DNA of 64,000 nt, taken from positions 103,933,501-103,997,500 of the forward strand of contig CM059587.1 of NCBI GenBank assembly GCA_030407085.1, in the 5' to 3' direction. Positions within the stretch are counted from its first letter, which is position 1, and every line of letters begins with the position of its first letter. A program made the position numbers and the translations under genes. The notes under the pieces are model-generated. The model did not search any database. It had not been told where the DNA came from and worked only from the letters and a program-made list of their open reading frames with translations. The DNA is from Trichopria drosophilae. Lineage: Eukaryota > Arthropoda > Insecta > Hymenoptera > Diapriidae. Positions 11,727 through 24,577 of this stretch are shown here, piece after piece.

Positions 11727-14214
11727 TATTAAATGATATATATATATATATATATTTTTTTTTTTTAAATAAAATAATTACATTTTTGTTACTCTCCTTC
11801 TGCATTACCCAGAGCTAACGACGTGGATGTAGAGAGTAAAATGTAACCCCATATTTGTTTTTTTTTTATTTGTTTTTTTGTTTTTTTCTTTTATTTATAT
11901 TTTTTGTATTTTTTATTGCTTTTATATGTTTTTTGTTTTTTATTTAGCATTTAATTTTATGCTTACTCTCTAAATATGAATTAGTAGAATTTTTACTATC
12001 TCAATATTTGACTAATGAATTAGAAAAATGGTCAGAATTTACTAATTCATTTAGTTGTACTTAACTACTATTTCAATTAGTAATTTTCTACTAATTGTTA
12101 GTAACTGAGTTTTCCTTATTTCAATTAGTCATATTTAGAGAGTAGTAAAAGGACCGTAAAACCAAGAAATCGAGTCATAATTACATAAAAAGCGGTCAAG
12201 AAATAAATTCTAATTTTTGGAATCTGTCAAAAAGTTATTTATGATATAATTATAAATAATGTTTATCATTTTATGAATACAATTTTATGAAAATGTTTAC
12301 CATTTTATTGATGTAAAAAGTGATAGAAAATCACGTATTGTATAAATGGCAGAAAATGATTTAAAACTCTTTTTGGATTATTTTGGGAAAACGAGCAAGT
12401 ACGATTTCGATCAAAATTGATTTTGGAAGTACGAAATACGTAGAATAAGATGCCGTCAACAGTTTTCTTTGACATTTTTGTTAAACTTGTTGGTCCTTGA
12501 GGAACAGTGTGTAATGGTTGATCAGATTTGTAAGAGAGAAATCGCAAAAATTTCCTTCGAGTGGATATAAAATGGAGATACGACTTTTCTTCCAGGGTAC
12601 GACTGTATTATTATTGACATATCGAGAGGGTACGAATTCAATATATTCTCTCCGTATTTAGACTTCACTTATCTAATTGTAATAAGTATTATTTCTTGGT
12701 ACATTCGGTCAATTAAAATAAAAAGACAACAAAGAAACAATCAGAAATATGTGCTTTCTGTACGAAGCCATGAAAAAAGCCCAGCAAACGAAAATTGATT
12801 AAAAAAGATTCAGATTTTTAATTCTTTATCTGAATTCCATTTCTGAATCCCAGAAAAATAATTCATGAATGCTTTTCAATACATACAAGGAAATACAGTT
12901 ATATTCAGAAGAATATAGTTATAAAAGTGATTATTTCTAATATAATACTTTCACAATTTTCAAATTTAAAATTTAGATGTCCTTCGATTTATAAATCCCA
13001 AAACTGAAATTTCGATGCTTTCGGTGGGCTCACTTGGCATAAAACTTGCCCTGTGAAAAATGCCTATTGAGTTTCTGACCAATTTAAACAGTTTAAATTA
13101 TGCGTTATTTCCACTTAGGACATTCTTTTAGCTGCCTGTTACATTACGCAGTCTGTTCGATGTCCAGAATCCATAAGATGTCTTCGACCAAGTCTGTTAA
13201 CTTGGTCTACTCCTTCTAATGAAACTTATTGTGTAATTTGAGTAATCAACTTACAATTTGTATCGAACGTACATTAGTATTTTGTAAGCAATTTTCTTTT
13301 TATCAGATTCGAAAATCCGAAATATATATTTGAAATTATGAGCCTACAAATAGAGAAAATCCGATATGGGCTTCTGTAATTATAGATTCTATTCATAGGT
13401 TATTTTTATGCAATTGCATATTTTAAGAGAAAACATAATTTTAATGTAATAAGCAAATGAATCAACAATAAAAAAGATTTCTGCAAATATTTGTCGCAGA
13501 AAATATAACCTCAAAAATATTCATGTTAAACGTAAATATCGCGAATTGCTCTCAATATTTTCGAATTCAAAATCATTCCTGACTATTCCGAACTTAAATA
13601 AATTAAATATTCTTGATTTCAATACGTTGATAAGTATTGAAATAAATTCAGAGTGAATTACGATTCGAGTATATTCAGAAAGCAATGTTTTAATTTTTTT
13701 GCATGAATTGAAATATAAACCGATTTTGAATGATTGAAGAAAGTTCAGAAATGGAATTCAATCGATTTTCGTATGCTGGGAGTAGATAAATTTGTACAAA
13801 GCCGGTATTTGTAAAAATAAACTTTATTTATCTCCTTCGATGAGATAAAAACTATTTTTTGTAACCTTCATTGTGACTGTATATGCGTAATTTCGTTCAA
13901 ATCATGCGTGTACGCACTTTATAAGTCGAGTGGGAAATTGGAGGTTAAATTAAATTCACTAGTGGAGGGGGTGACGCATATGCCAGATTGAGAGATGATT
14001 GCCTTTCATTTGTACCGTTTTAGATAAAAGTTGTGTATACAGAATAACAGAACACAACTTTAGAAATTCGAAAATTTGTACTTTTACTCCACAACTTTCT
14101 GATCCCTCTTCTTTTTTTTTCAATTTTGTAATCTATTAAAATAGTTTTTTGGAGGTCATCATCCGCAAGATCGTAACAGTGATATTTACATTTTTAAAAA
14201 AATCCATCGTTGAC
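11727..14214. other. intergenic DNA upstream of ACADVL, no gene seen
   Basis: Starts with a TA dinucleotide run (about 11735-11755) and a T-rich low-complexity tract (11845-11945), then a stretch of degenerate AATTAGTA-type repeats to about 12150. The rest is AT-rich without a convincing ORF or repeat. The ACADVL promoter should lie in the last few hundred bases, but I see no clear core element. Confidence 0.6.
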
Positions 14215-17033
14215 ATGATTCGCATAACAAAGATTCTCTCCGCAGTTCCCAAGAGTGTTAAAATAGTTAATGCAGATATAAGGTACATTTTATTTAGTTG
14301 TATTAATATACTTTTATTTACTTTTTTAATATTAAATAAAAAGAAAAAAATCTACTGGGGTTTTGTATTATCGAAGCAGAGAAAACAAATGTGTCAATTA
14401 CATGACGGTGTCTAATTTTATCAAATTATCGTATCATGCATCATCATGCTCAGTTGACATTTGATGCTGTCAACTGTACAGTCGAAACTTATATTTTTAA
14501 ACTGTCAAATGTTTAGAAACTTTAAAAATAGTACATTTTTAAATACAAAATTTAAACAAACGATTCAGTCATTGGTTGATTTGAAATTGAAACATACCAA
14601 TGTCTACTTGTACTTTTTTTGTTTAGTCATTGTCATAAATATATGTCAGTTTATATAATAATATGCACATCATTGCTTACAAATAAACAATCGTTAAAAT
14701 AAAAATCTATTAATAACTTTGACTTGTATAAAATTAATTAAAAAACATTTTAAATAAAATCATTCTTTGATCGTTTATCAATACTTAGCGAATGTCATTG
14801 CATGTTCGATATTTACACAACAAATTTCAGATGTCTCGCAACTCAAACGGCAGCCAAACCGGCTGTCAAAGAAAAATCAGAAGAGAAAACCTACTCGCAT
14901 TCTTTTGCCATGAATCTTTTTCGTGGTCACTTAGAAACGAGTCAACTTTTTCCGTATCCTCGGCCATTAAACGATGACCAGATGGATACCTTAAAATTGC
15001 TTGTCGATCCAGTCGAAAGATTTTATATGGTACTTTGACATAATCGAAATGTTCTAATTTATAGTTTTTTAAAATAATAAAAAATTACTTTATTACTTAA
15101 AAGGAAGTAAACGATGCGGTTAAAAATGATGAAAATGAATCGATTGACGAGAAAACAATGAAACATTTGCATGAACTTGGTATATTGTCAACTCAAATAC
15201 CAACAGAATACGGCGGTGTTGGTTTAAATAATACGCAATATGCAAGAATGGCAGAAATTATTAGTCACGATTTGGGTTTGGCGACTATGTTGGGTGCGCA
15301 TCAGAGTATTGGGTTCAAGGTATGGAAATTTATATAATCGGCTCCCACAGAATTTAAAATTATTTATATTTTCGAAAGGGTATTTTATTATTTGGAACAC
15401 CAGAACAAAAAGCCAAATATCTGACCAAAATTAGTAACCTTGGGGTCGTAGCAGCGTTCTGCCTTACGGAACCAACCTGCGGGTCAGATGCCAGTGCGAT
15501 AAAATGTCGGGCTGTGGAATCGTCAGATAAATCGCACTATGTTCTTAACGGTAGCAAAATTTGGATCTCGAATGGGGGCGTAGCTGACATATTGACAGTT
15601 TTCGCTAAAGTACCCATGAAGAATCCTGATACTGGTGAGATAAAAGATAAGATGACGGCGTTCATCGTCGAACGAGGATTCGCAGGTGTCACTAGTGGCC
15701 CACCCGAACATAAAATGGGTATAAGGTGTAGTAACACCACCGAAGTCTTCTTCGAAGATGTAAAAATTCCAGCAGAAAATGTCTTGGGTGAAGTTGGACA
15801 AGGATTCAAAGTAATTTCAATTTTTTTTCACCTATTTTTGTCAAAAATAAATAAAATATTTTATCGATTCAGGTTGCAATGAATATTTTAAATAACGGAA
15901 GGTACGGAATGGCAGCTGTTCTTTCCGGATGTATGCGTAATGTTATTAAGAAAGCCGTAGAACACGCTACGCAACGTGTTCAATTTGGTAAAACGATAGA
16001 GAATTACGGTTCGATTCAGGAAAAGATAGCTCGAATGTCCATGTTACACTACGTTACTGAATCGATGTACGGTATGATTTGTGGTAACATGGATCTTGGG
16101 AGTGAAGAGTATCACATTGAAACAGCAATTTCAAAAGTAAGTCAATCTGAAAACATTGTTTTTCCTAAATTCATGTGTTTTTTTTATTCTCAAGTGTTTC
16201 TCATCCGAATCGGCTTGGTGGGTATGCGACGAAGCAATTCAAATTCTTGGAGGAATGGGTTTTATGAAAAGTACCGGTCTCGAAAGAGTTTTACGAGATC
16301 TTAGAATTTTTAGAATTTACGAAGGTGCCAACGATGTTCTGCGTTTGTTCGTTGCCCTAACAGGAATTCAATATGCGGGAAGTCATCTAAAAGAATTACA
16401 AAAAGCATTGAAAAATCCAACTTCGAATTTAGGTTTGATCGCAGAAGAAGCTGCCAAGAGAGCTACCAGAGCAATTGGTTTAAGTTCCCCGACAAGCCTG
16501 TCGCATTTGGTTCATCCGGACTTGACGGCATCTGCAGCGCTATGTTCCAAAGTATGTCACAATCGTTCAAATAGCTTGACAAATCATTAAATTATTAAAT
16601 TTCAGTGCATCGAAGATTTTGGTCAAACTGTGGAAAAAGCTCTTATAAAATATGGTCGGGATATCATTAACGAGCAATTTATTCTACAAAGATTCGCACA
16701 AGCTGCTTCGGATACTTACTCCATGGCTGTTATTCTCAGTCGAGCTACGATGTCTGCCGAACAGAATCGACCTTCTGTCGAACAAGAATTTCTCATGGTT
16801 AATACTTGGTGTGCGGAAGTAAGTTTTGAATATTACATTAAGTTTCTTGCCATTTATTCCTTATTCAATTTAATGCTATTATTAATTTTATTCAGGCATC
16901 GAGTCGAGTCGCTTACAATCTGAAAGTAATTGGATCTGCGAAAAACTTGGAAACATTCAACAACCTCAGTAAAATCTCGAAAAATGTATGTAAAAATGGA
17001 GGAGTTATTCAGTCAACTCCACTGGGTTTTTAA
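14215..17033 (+). CDS. ACADVL: very-long-chain specific acyl-CoA dehydrogenase, mitochondrial (ACADVL/VLCAD)
   Basis: Flavoenzyme for the first step of beta-oxidation of long-chain acyl-CoA; in animals it is bound to the inner mitochondrial membrane and passes electrons to ETF. Eight exons join in phase: 14215-14282, 14831-15029, 15104-15319, 15379-15810, 15873-16136, 16195-16551, 16606-16818, 16896-17033 (628 aa; human 655). The start ATG opens a short basic, acid-poor mitochondrial presequence ([18 protein letters not shown]) that splices into the mature N-terminus. Landmarks: [61 protein letters not shown]. The catalytic base is predicted at Glu436 in [16 protein letters not shown], matching Glu462 of the human precursor. 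The C-terminal helical extension unique to VLCAD and ACAD9 is complete and ends STPLGF. Introns are short apart from the first (548 bp). ACAD9 is the alternative; the residues seen fit VLCAD better. Confidence 0.97.
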
Positions 17034-17161
17034 GGAAAGCACTTCCAAAATATATAAAGTTGTGTTCGTACGAACAGTTGCAGATAGACTTTCGACGTGG
17101 ATATCTACGTTTGCAAATGACGTAGCATAAGTTTGCTATGTTTTTAAAAAACTGCTGTATA

Positions 17162-17167
17162 AATAAA
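17162..17167 (+). terminator. polyadenylation signal of ACADVL
   Basis: AATAAA 129 nt after the ACADVL stop codon and just before an inverted-repeat element at 17199. Confidence 0.6.
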
Positions 17168-17198
17168 TATAACGAATCCTCTTCTTTCGATATTCAAC

Positions 17199-17383
17199 TC
17201 AGACAGCAGAATAAAAAAAAGCTCACAATGAACTCTAAATAAGATCTAAAAGAAGTCAAATGACCCACTTTCTCAGGTTTTTCTGAACATAAGCTCATAA
17301 AGATGTCATAATGACATCATCTGACCTCTTTTAGATAACATTTAGAGTTCATTGTGAACTTTTTTCTTTTTCTGCTGTCTGGG
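17199..17383. mobile_element. palindromic MITE, about 185 bp
   Basis: Left arm CAGACAGCAGAATAAA...CACAATGAACTCTAAAT and right arm ATTTAGAGTTCATTGTGAA...TTCTGCTGTCTG are inverted copies of about 42 bp. It lies just past the ACADVL polyadenylation signal. Confidence 0.72.
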
Positions 17384-17823
17384 AAGCCTCTGAAAAGTGG
17401 TTAAATATTAAAAGTTAACTCTTTTTAGAAACACGAATAAAATGACAAGAATGAACGTATAAAAAGTAAGTATTTATATAAACATTGTAGATATATATTT
17501 TTTATATAAAAGTTTATGACACACATCTAATATGTGTAAATGCCAGAAGTGTAATAATGGAACTTTTTCAGTCGTAAGAATTGAAAAAAGTAAAAAAATG
17601 TATAAACATACAAATTCACTGTTTGAAATGAAGTATTTTTAGTTATAATTGTATATTTATAATTGAGATTGATTGAAAAATTTTTGTTTGAGAAAAAGTA
17701 AATAAAAAATTTGTTAATAAAAATATAATAACAATTTATTAATAAAAATCTCCCTGCTAAAAATCTTGGATAAAAATGGATTCGGAATTCGAATCTGATT
17801 GAAACAACTAAGGGTCTAACCAA

Positions 17824-18070
17824 TGAAAAAGAATAAGATCGAATTCAGAAATTACGTTTCTAATCTGGTTTGTTGACATTTTGAATTGAGAAGTTCATCG
17901 ATTTAATACGTCCAGGTGGATTTCCAATTATTTGAATTCGTTCCCTACAAACACAAAAGTAACAGTTATGTAACAACTATGTAACGTTTATGTAACAATG
18001 TAACAATTCCGTAAATATTACTTAACTGTTACTTTCCGTGTTTGCAGGGTTTTAATGCGTTGGGTTTTAG
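17824..18070. repeat. dispersed repeat interrupted by a MITE
   Basis: 17824-17942 matches 3555-3700 and the match resumes after 18050. The interruption is the 107-bp element 17943-18049. Confidence 0.55.
17943..18049. mobile_element. 107-bp MITE with CCCTRCAAACAC ends
   Basis: Ends CCCTACAAACACAAAAGTAA and TTACTTTCCGTGTTTGCAGGG-type inverse. The interior has several TATGTAAC motifs. It is the same family as the level-3 element at 53128-54855, whose two halves reproduce this sequence. Confidence 0.72.
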
Positions 18071-20034
18071 TAGATTTTTTTATTATTTTTTTTTATTTTA
18101 AATGGGCATAAATGCTCCATTAAAAAATGTATAACAATTCGCTTAATGGAAATAACAAATATAGAAATCATGAAATTGGCTTTCGGTGGATTCTCTTCAA
18201 ACTGCGGGAAAATGTTGTTCATACCAAGCTGATGAAAATTTCTCATGACCATAACTTCCGTTAAAGCAGGATTTTGGCTCTACGGGCCCTTAAAGGTCGG
18301 TAATTTGCGATGAAACGAATCATTTCTTACATCATACAAATTAGACATATTTCCTCGCCTGCGATTAAAATAGTATTGATAAATGGTACTCGGAGGTGTT
18401 CGGGATCTCTGATTCCGAATCTGAGCTCAAAATGTGAAAATTCAAAATGGCGGAACCGACACGGGGGGCCAAAAATAAGAAAAATTATTTATTTAATGAA
18501 AAAGGTTGACCAATCGGGGTTTTCGTATGATAAATAAGTTGTGACGAAATATCGTCAATCTACCCCCTGACCTGAACATCATAAAAAAATTGCATTTCAT
18601 TTCATTCTCATACGCTCATTTTTCCGTCAATTAATTCGTTTGGTATCGATAAGTAAATATATTTCGTTTGTCCCTTTCTTTCCTATAGCGTTGTCCTTGT
18701 TTCGTAATTATATTATGTATACGTTTCATTTAGTGTTTAGAATATTTGCGTATTTAATTTTAGTGTAGTTTGTGCGTACTGAGGATTATTGAGAATTAAG
18801 AATTGATTAATTAAGTAAGTAGATTTAAGTTGCGTCCCCGTAATTTCCTTTTCCTTTCCATTTTTATATTAATGTTACTTCGGTCATATCTTAAAGTAAT
18901 TTCACCTTCGCGTCGAATTCCCGAACCCCAATTACATTTTTTCCTTTGCGTGTCCATTTATTTTTATTGTTAATTGTTTATTTCGTTTCTGTTAAATTGT
19001 AAATATATTGGTTGTTTTATTAATTGATATTAAATATTTATTTTAATAACCCGACCTAGAAAAACGCGGTTATAAAGTAATTGTGAAAATTCTTCATGAT
19101 TCTGTTTTATAGAATTGTTCTTTTTGAAAATGATCTTATCCTTCATATTATGTAGAAACTCTTCAAATTATTCATTCTTTCTAGGTACATTTTCATCATT
19201 CAATCCTTTATCACAATCTCATTTTAATATTTCTATTACAAAAATTGCCTTAAATTAAAACCGACCAGATTTAGGACTTTCATGGAAAGAATGTCTGACA
19301 CTGACATTTCGGGAATAATGATTTTAGGTGGTTACTAAATATAAAATCTCCTCATGGGCTATCAAGTGATTTTCTGTAATGTACATTAGAACTTCAGTTC
19401 ATTAGTCACATGTAAACCAACAATTTTTACAAATGTTAGATTTATTTTACAAATGGCCACCTTACGACCGATGCAAGCTCCCGAATATGATCATTCTAGT
19501 TAAGTCGGGAAAAAATAGCGTATTCTAAATGGGACGAAAGAGGTGTACTCTCTTAGTCCCGAAAACGTTCCCGAAAACGATTTGTCAATCTTTTTCATTA
19601 AATAAATTATAAACATAAATCGACGAGATAGAAATTTGTAACAACGTATAAAATATAAAAAGAAAAGTTACTTACAGAATTAAATACATCATTCGAGTTA
19701 ATTATAATATAGTAATGTGGACTCTACATAAGTTAATAAATCTAGGAACGGATTCAATATTTCTTAATTCATTTCATAAGGAATTCCAAGACCGATTCAA
19801 ACGAAAAACAGTCGAATAGAAACATTTATTGGTTGTGCAAGTTCGTTCAAGACCTGCTCAAAATTCGTTCTGAAAATAAACCCGTGACACGAGACGAATT
19901 AATGAAACCGGATAAAATTTTTTTCAAAAGAATTAAATGATTAACCCGGTGTAACGATCGCATCGTCGGGATTATAATTATGTGATGAAATTGACATTAG
20001 GGGCATTCCATGTGAAATCACCAACGTTTAGGAG
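18071..20034. other. intergenic, no gene seen
   Basis: AT-rich. 18250-18480 carries fragments of the dispersed family with CAAAATGGCGG-type motifs. No supported ORF, RNA gene or intact mobile element. Confidence 0.55.
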
Positions 20035-21810
20035 TCAGGTTTCAAAACTTGTCCAAAGTTTAACTACGTTTAGAATGGGCAAAGATCCCTGAAAATTTTA
20101 GCTCAAAATAATAATTTGTTCAAAAGTTATTGATAAAAGTGGGGCACATGTCAAAAACCGAATTTCAAAATTCCTAAACTCAAAATGGCGGACGAATTTT
20201 TCACAATTTGTCACATTCGCTTGAAATTTGTTACTCGGGGGTTTTCGAAGTTGCTGATTACGAATCAGACGTTAGTTTTAATAAATTAAAAATGGCAAAT
20301 CGATTTTATTAGCCAAAAATTTTGAAAACGACTTCATGTTACGGATTAGTATTTTTAGCAAGTTAAAAATGACAGATCAAACTTGCCCGACAAACATTTT
20401 ACAAACGACTCCATTTGAAAAAAATTTTGTATTGGAGGGTTTTCAGGAGCGCTGATTACGAATCCGAGGATAAATCAAACAATTTGATTAAAAATGAGGC
20501 ATTTTAAAATTTTGTTGGCCGCCATATTGAATCTGCCATTTTGAATTTGGTGAAACTAACATCGGATTCGTAATCAGCAACTCTTAAAACCCGCGACTAA
20601 CAAATTTTGTTGAAAAAATGAGGTATTTTAACATTTTTTTGGCCGTTATTTTGAATTTGGTAAAACTAACGTCGGATTCGTGGTCAGCGACCCCAAAAAC
20701 CCTAATAAATAATCTATAGTTAAAAACCCTTGGGTAGTTTGCAAAAATGAATTTATTCGAAAAAAAACGCCGTTTTTCAATTTTATTTGTTAATAATAAT
20801 TATAGTAATAACACTAAACGAGAAAATTCGATTTTACGCACCGTTTTTAGTGAAATTTTCATTTTACGCATACGTATGCGCAAAATTTTTACTAGGCTAA
20901 TTTCTGCAGCAGACCTGGAAATCGTTTACAAATAAATATTTAACAATATTTCAATTATCTTACGTGGAAAAAGATTTCGTCCTCGTATCTTTCATATTCT
21001 GCGAGTAAAGTAAGAAAATGTGAATAAATCTAGGTGGTATAACGTATCGCAAAGGGTTAACACAAGACCAGAACGATTGAATATTAGAATGAGAATATGT
21101 TTCTCGTAAGATAATCTATAATGAGTCGTATACATATTCCACAAAGAAATTTAAAGTTAAGATAATCACCATAAAAAATAAATAAACAAGTCGGCTTTGT
21201 CCTACAATTTAATTTGTTGAAATTTTCCCTCGGCGTTTCGAACAACTCGTGTTCATTTTCAAGAGGTTACTGCAGTAACCCATGCTACTGCAAATTCATG
21301 TTAAATAAAAAGATGAGTGCATTTCAACACAGTATTATACAGAAACTTTTTAAAAATATTGATTTTTTAATTCGTTTCATTTCTTCTTTCGTTTTCTTGA
21401 CATTTATTCAAGTATCCATTTTTATGATGATAAACTGAAACTTTGTGAAATTAAAGAAAACATTTTTGCGAACAACTTTTATTTATGTCACAAAAAGAAA
21501 AAAGATGGCATACTAGCGGAAATTGAGTTACAACAAAATAATCTTGAAAATTTATTATAAACAATAATACTTTGTTTGTATCATTTACACCAGTGAAAAA
21601 GTTAGGCATTTCTGCACATTTTCGAATTAAACGTTTTTTTTCTCTGAATGATAGTTTTCGAGATCGCCCTTTAAAAAATAGTAAATTTCATTTTTGTCGT
21701 TTACACTATTATCAATAACTTTTGAAAAAATTAATATTTTGAGCTGAAATTTACAGGATAGGCTTATCTTTACTCATTCTAAACGTAGTTCAACTTTCCC
21801 CCAGCTATGA
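20035..21810. repeat. inverted-repeat structure with internal CCATTTTGAAT family repeats
   Basis: The left arm near 20045-20140 (ACTACGTTTAGAATGGGCAA; GCTCAAAATAATAATTTGTT) returns inverted at about 21700-21810. The spacer holds repeated units of about 120-150 bp with CGGATTCGTAATCAGC and CGCCATATTGAATCTGCC. The same vocabulary appears at 61-110, 6150, 25930-27010 and 62930-63370. Confidence 0.6.
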
Positions 21811-22490
21811 ACCGAACAGTATTCGTAAATTTCAAACTTTATAATTGATTATTTTGAATAAAACCAATTTACTAGAAATGGAAGGAAACGTACAAGTTTC
21901 GATGATTGGATTGAATTGAATCTATGAATTTAATACAATATTGTATATAATTAAATGCTTTGATAGATGTTGATTAAAATGTCTTTAAGGACGATTAAAA
22001 TTGCTATAAATAGATATTAATCGTCATGTTACCCAACATTTTTTTAATATATCCAGAATCCCTTCAGGATTAAATATCTGCAGACAGTTTTTCGAACTCA
22101 ACGGTATTTTTTTATTTACAGCAAAAAAACATGATTTTTGGGGGCATTTTTATAAAAGAAAATCCATAAGGAGAGTGAGATTTGGAATGTACAGTTGTAA
22201 ACATCGTATAAAAAGTTTTAAATGATATTTAGATACTTCAAGTGGCTCAATAAGACGAATAAACATGTATATACATTTACCTTGCCTGCGGTAAGATTTT
22301 ATGACTTCTCCAACAAAAAAAATGCGAAAAATCATAAACAATAACAATTGTTACACATTGTAAACAAATAATTCTTAAAACTTTTTCGCGTGACTGCGAT
22401 GCAGTTTTGTATATTTCCAGCTGCGTGCATGTTTCGAAGTCGGAAGATGTCCAATTTCTATAAATATTACCATCTCCCGAGTAGCATTTG

Positions 22491-22778
22491 ATGCTTGGAG
22501 TGGTTAATACCGTAATTAATCACATGATGGTCAAATGCTCCGATGAAACCAATGAATGGATAAAAAATGTCACGTATACGTTTTTATACAAAGACAGGTT
22601 ACGTATTTTTGGCGCATCCTTCAATGGTAATGCCTGCAAAATTCTCTTGAACAATCTTTACAAATTACGAGCAATGTCTGACATAGCCTTTATGAAATAC
22701 GCCCAAGTGCTTCAAGATTTTAAGACAGGATCAAGCCTGGGATTTCGACTAGGTTTTTTAAAAATCCTTCCAGAATAA
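22491..22778 (+). CDS. unassigned ORF, 95 codons
   Basis: Open from ATG at 22491 to TAA at 22776-22778. The protein (for example CSDETNEWIKNVTYTFLYKD and IFGASFNGNACKILLNNLYK) has balanced composition and more Cys, Trp and Gly codons than random AT-rich frames nearby, so it may be a real exon or an old gene fragment. TAG at 22482-22484 in frame could be an acceptor (GAGTAG), but the pyrimidine tract is poor. I recognise no domain, and no neighbouring exon extends it. Confidence 0.28.
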   Translation: MLGVVNTVINHMMVKCSDETNEWIKNVTYTFLYKDRLRIFGASFNGNACKILLNNLYKLRAMSDIAFMKYAQVLQDFKTGSSLGFRLGFLKILPE

Positions 22779-22982
22779 TAAGTTTATATCCAACACTTAT
22801 TTTACCAATTCTAACTTATAGGTCGCAGGTTTGGTCGCCATATACCGACGTTGATATCAAATTATTAAAATCCACATAATATGGGTTTACTAGGTATTTA
22901 TTTACTACAAATTTTTCAATATCATTAGTAACGAAAATTAATTTCTTGGAAACGATATTAATTATTTTTCCCAAACATACTA

Positions 22983-23222
22983 CAGTAGAGTCCCGGTATA
23001 ATTGCATCTCGCTATATGTACGTTCCAGCATATTTGCCTGTCACCGCTCTCTTTTTCCCCCACTGTGCGGACTGCGGCCTCAGGAAGGGCCTGTTGTGAC
23101 GTCACGAACATAACGCGATTCAAGAACGTGGGAGAAGCGACGCTCCCCCTCTTATGGTAAATATAACGAGACGGGAGGGGAAGGCGAGGAACCGAGCGAG
23201 CAAATATACAGGGACTCTACTG
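22983..23222. mobile_element. pogo/Tigger-like MITE, 240 bp
   Basis: Ends CAGTAGAGTCCCGGTATAAT and its inverse ...CAGGGACTCTACTG, with TA duplicated on both sides. The interior is unusually GC-rich for the window. Confidence 0.75.
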
Positions 23223-23321
23223 TATATCTCGGGGTATAACTAATCATTGTTTATTTATCGACCGTTTTTGAATTAATAAACTACATGATGGGACTTCTTG
23301 GTATTTGTCCGTCTATTTGTA

Positions 23322-24132
23322 GGGGAGGTCGGGGTATTCTTGGACACATTTTTACTTTGTCTAGAAACTCTAAAAAAATTGCTTTTTCTCAAAATTTCAA
23401 AGCTTGATTTTGTGGTACGATAAATAACCTTTCATTTGGTACCAGCAATTTGACCTAATTGTTTAAAATTGTACACTCTGCATCAGCTGGCGCAAAAAAT
23501 TGGTTTTTGAGATTTTAAAAAATCTCGGGATATTATTGGAGTCTTGTAAATCGATAAAAAAAAAATGAAAATTATTGCTGGAAAACGTTTATTTGTTAAT
23601 CAAAACGAAAGAATATGTATATTATAATGAATAAAATAAAGTAAGGCACGTGAAAGTGTTCCGGTTTGCCCCGACACAACTCAAATGAACACCTCGATCA
23701 CAAGCGATACAATGGGCTATGTTTCGGCGATTTTCTTTCTCGGGCATATTTTTCATGCAAATTATGCAGAAATCAGTATTGTCCTCCGCATCAGTGTCCA
23801 ATAATACCCCGAACGCTCATTTTTACAAAATGGCGTATAAGTGATACAATGCCAATTTCATCAAAAACTCTTATAAGCGTCATAAGCTTATAGTTTCAAG
23901 AATATTATAAATATATTCACCTGACTTGGTTCTTCGAAAAATGTAAAAATTACCAAAACACTTTACAAACATCAAAATTTTGTTTTATATGATAGCGAGG
24001 TAACTGCGTCAAAATAAGTCAAGTGCTTAATAGAAAATGAGATTATAAGATGAGTCGATGCTAGTTGATGGAGACTCCAAGCGCTACAAACGGTAACAAT
24101 ATCGAGCTGTCCAAAAATACCCCGACCTCCCC
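23322..24132. mobile_element. 811-bp element with GGGGAGGTCGGGGTATT ends and TA target duplication
   Basis: Inverted ends GGGGAGGTCGGGGTATTCTT / AAATACCCCGACCTCCCC with TA at 23320-23321 and 24133-24134. A related sequence without the element lies at 24364-24400 (CTATTTGTACATATTAATTT) and shows a single TA, confirming the borders. No transposase frame; Tc1/mariner-like by target site only. Confidence 0.8.
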
Positions 24133-24134
24133 TA

Positions 24135-24577
24135 CATATTAATTTGAGTAAAAATAAATAAATAAATACATAGACGTCACTGGGATGTCAGTGCACGTTG
24201 AGCGCGTTACTTAATTATCTTATTACATGAAAAATTATGGGTGCGATAACTGTTGGGTTTTAATATTAAAATGAAAAACAGAAGAATAGAAAATATCCCC
24301 TCTAGCGCTTAAAACTATTTAAGAATATATTAATTTATAAATTGAAATTAACAAACTATGCTTGGTATTTGTCAGACTATTTGTACATATTAATTTGAAA
24401 GTTAGACGGAGAAGCTAAACTTCTATTTGCTAATAACAAAACTTACACCTATATTAAATATTGCTTTCTTTACTTACTTTGTAAAAATCGTCTCAGTGCT
24501 TCTTACTCAAAAATTATCTTGACACAAATGAAGGATTTTCCAATAAATCGGCATCTGACATTTCGAATGATCGGTTA
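24135..24577. other. gap between repeats and brm 3' end, no gene seen
   Basis: AT-rich. It contains the empty-site paralogue of the 811-bp element (24364-24400). Nothing else is recognised. Confidence 0.5.
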
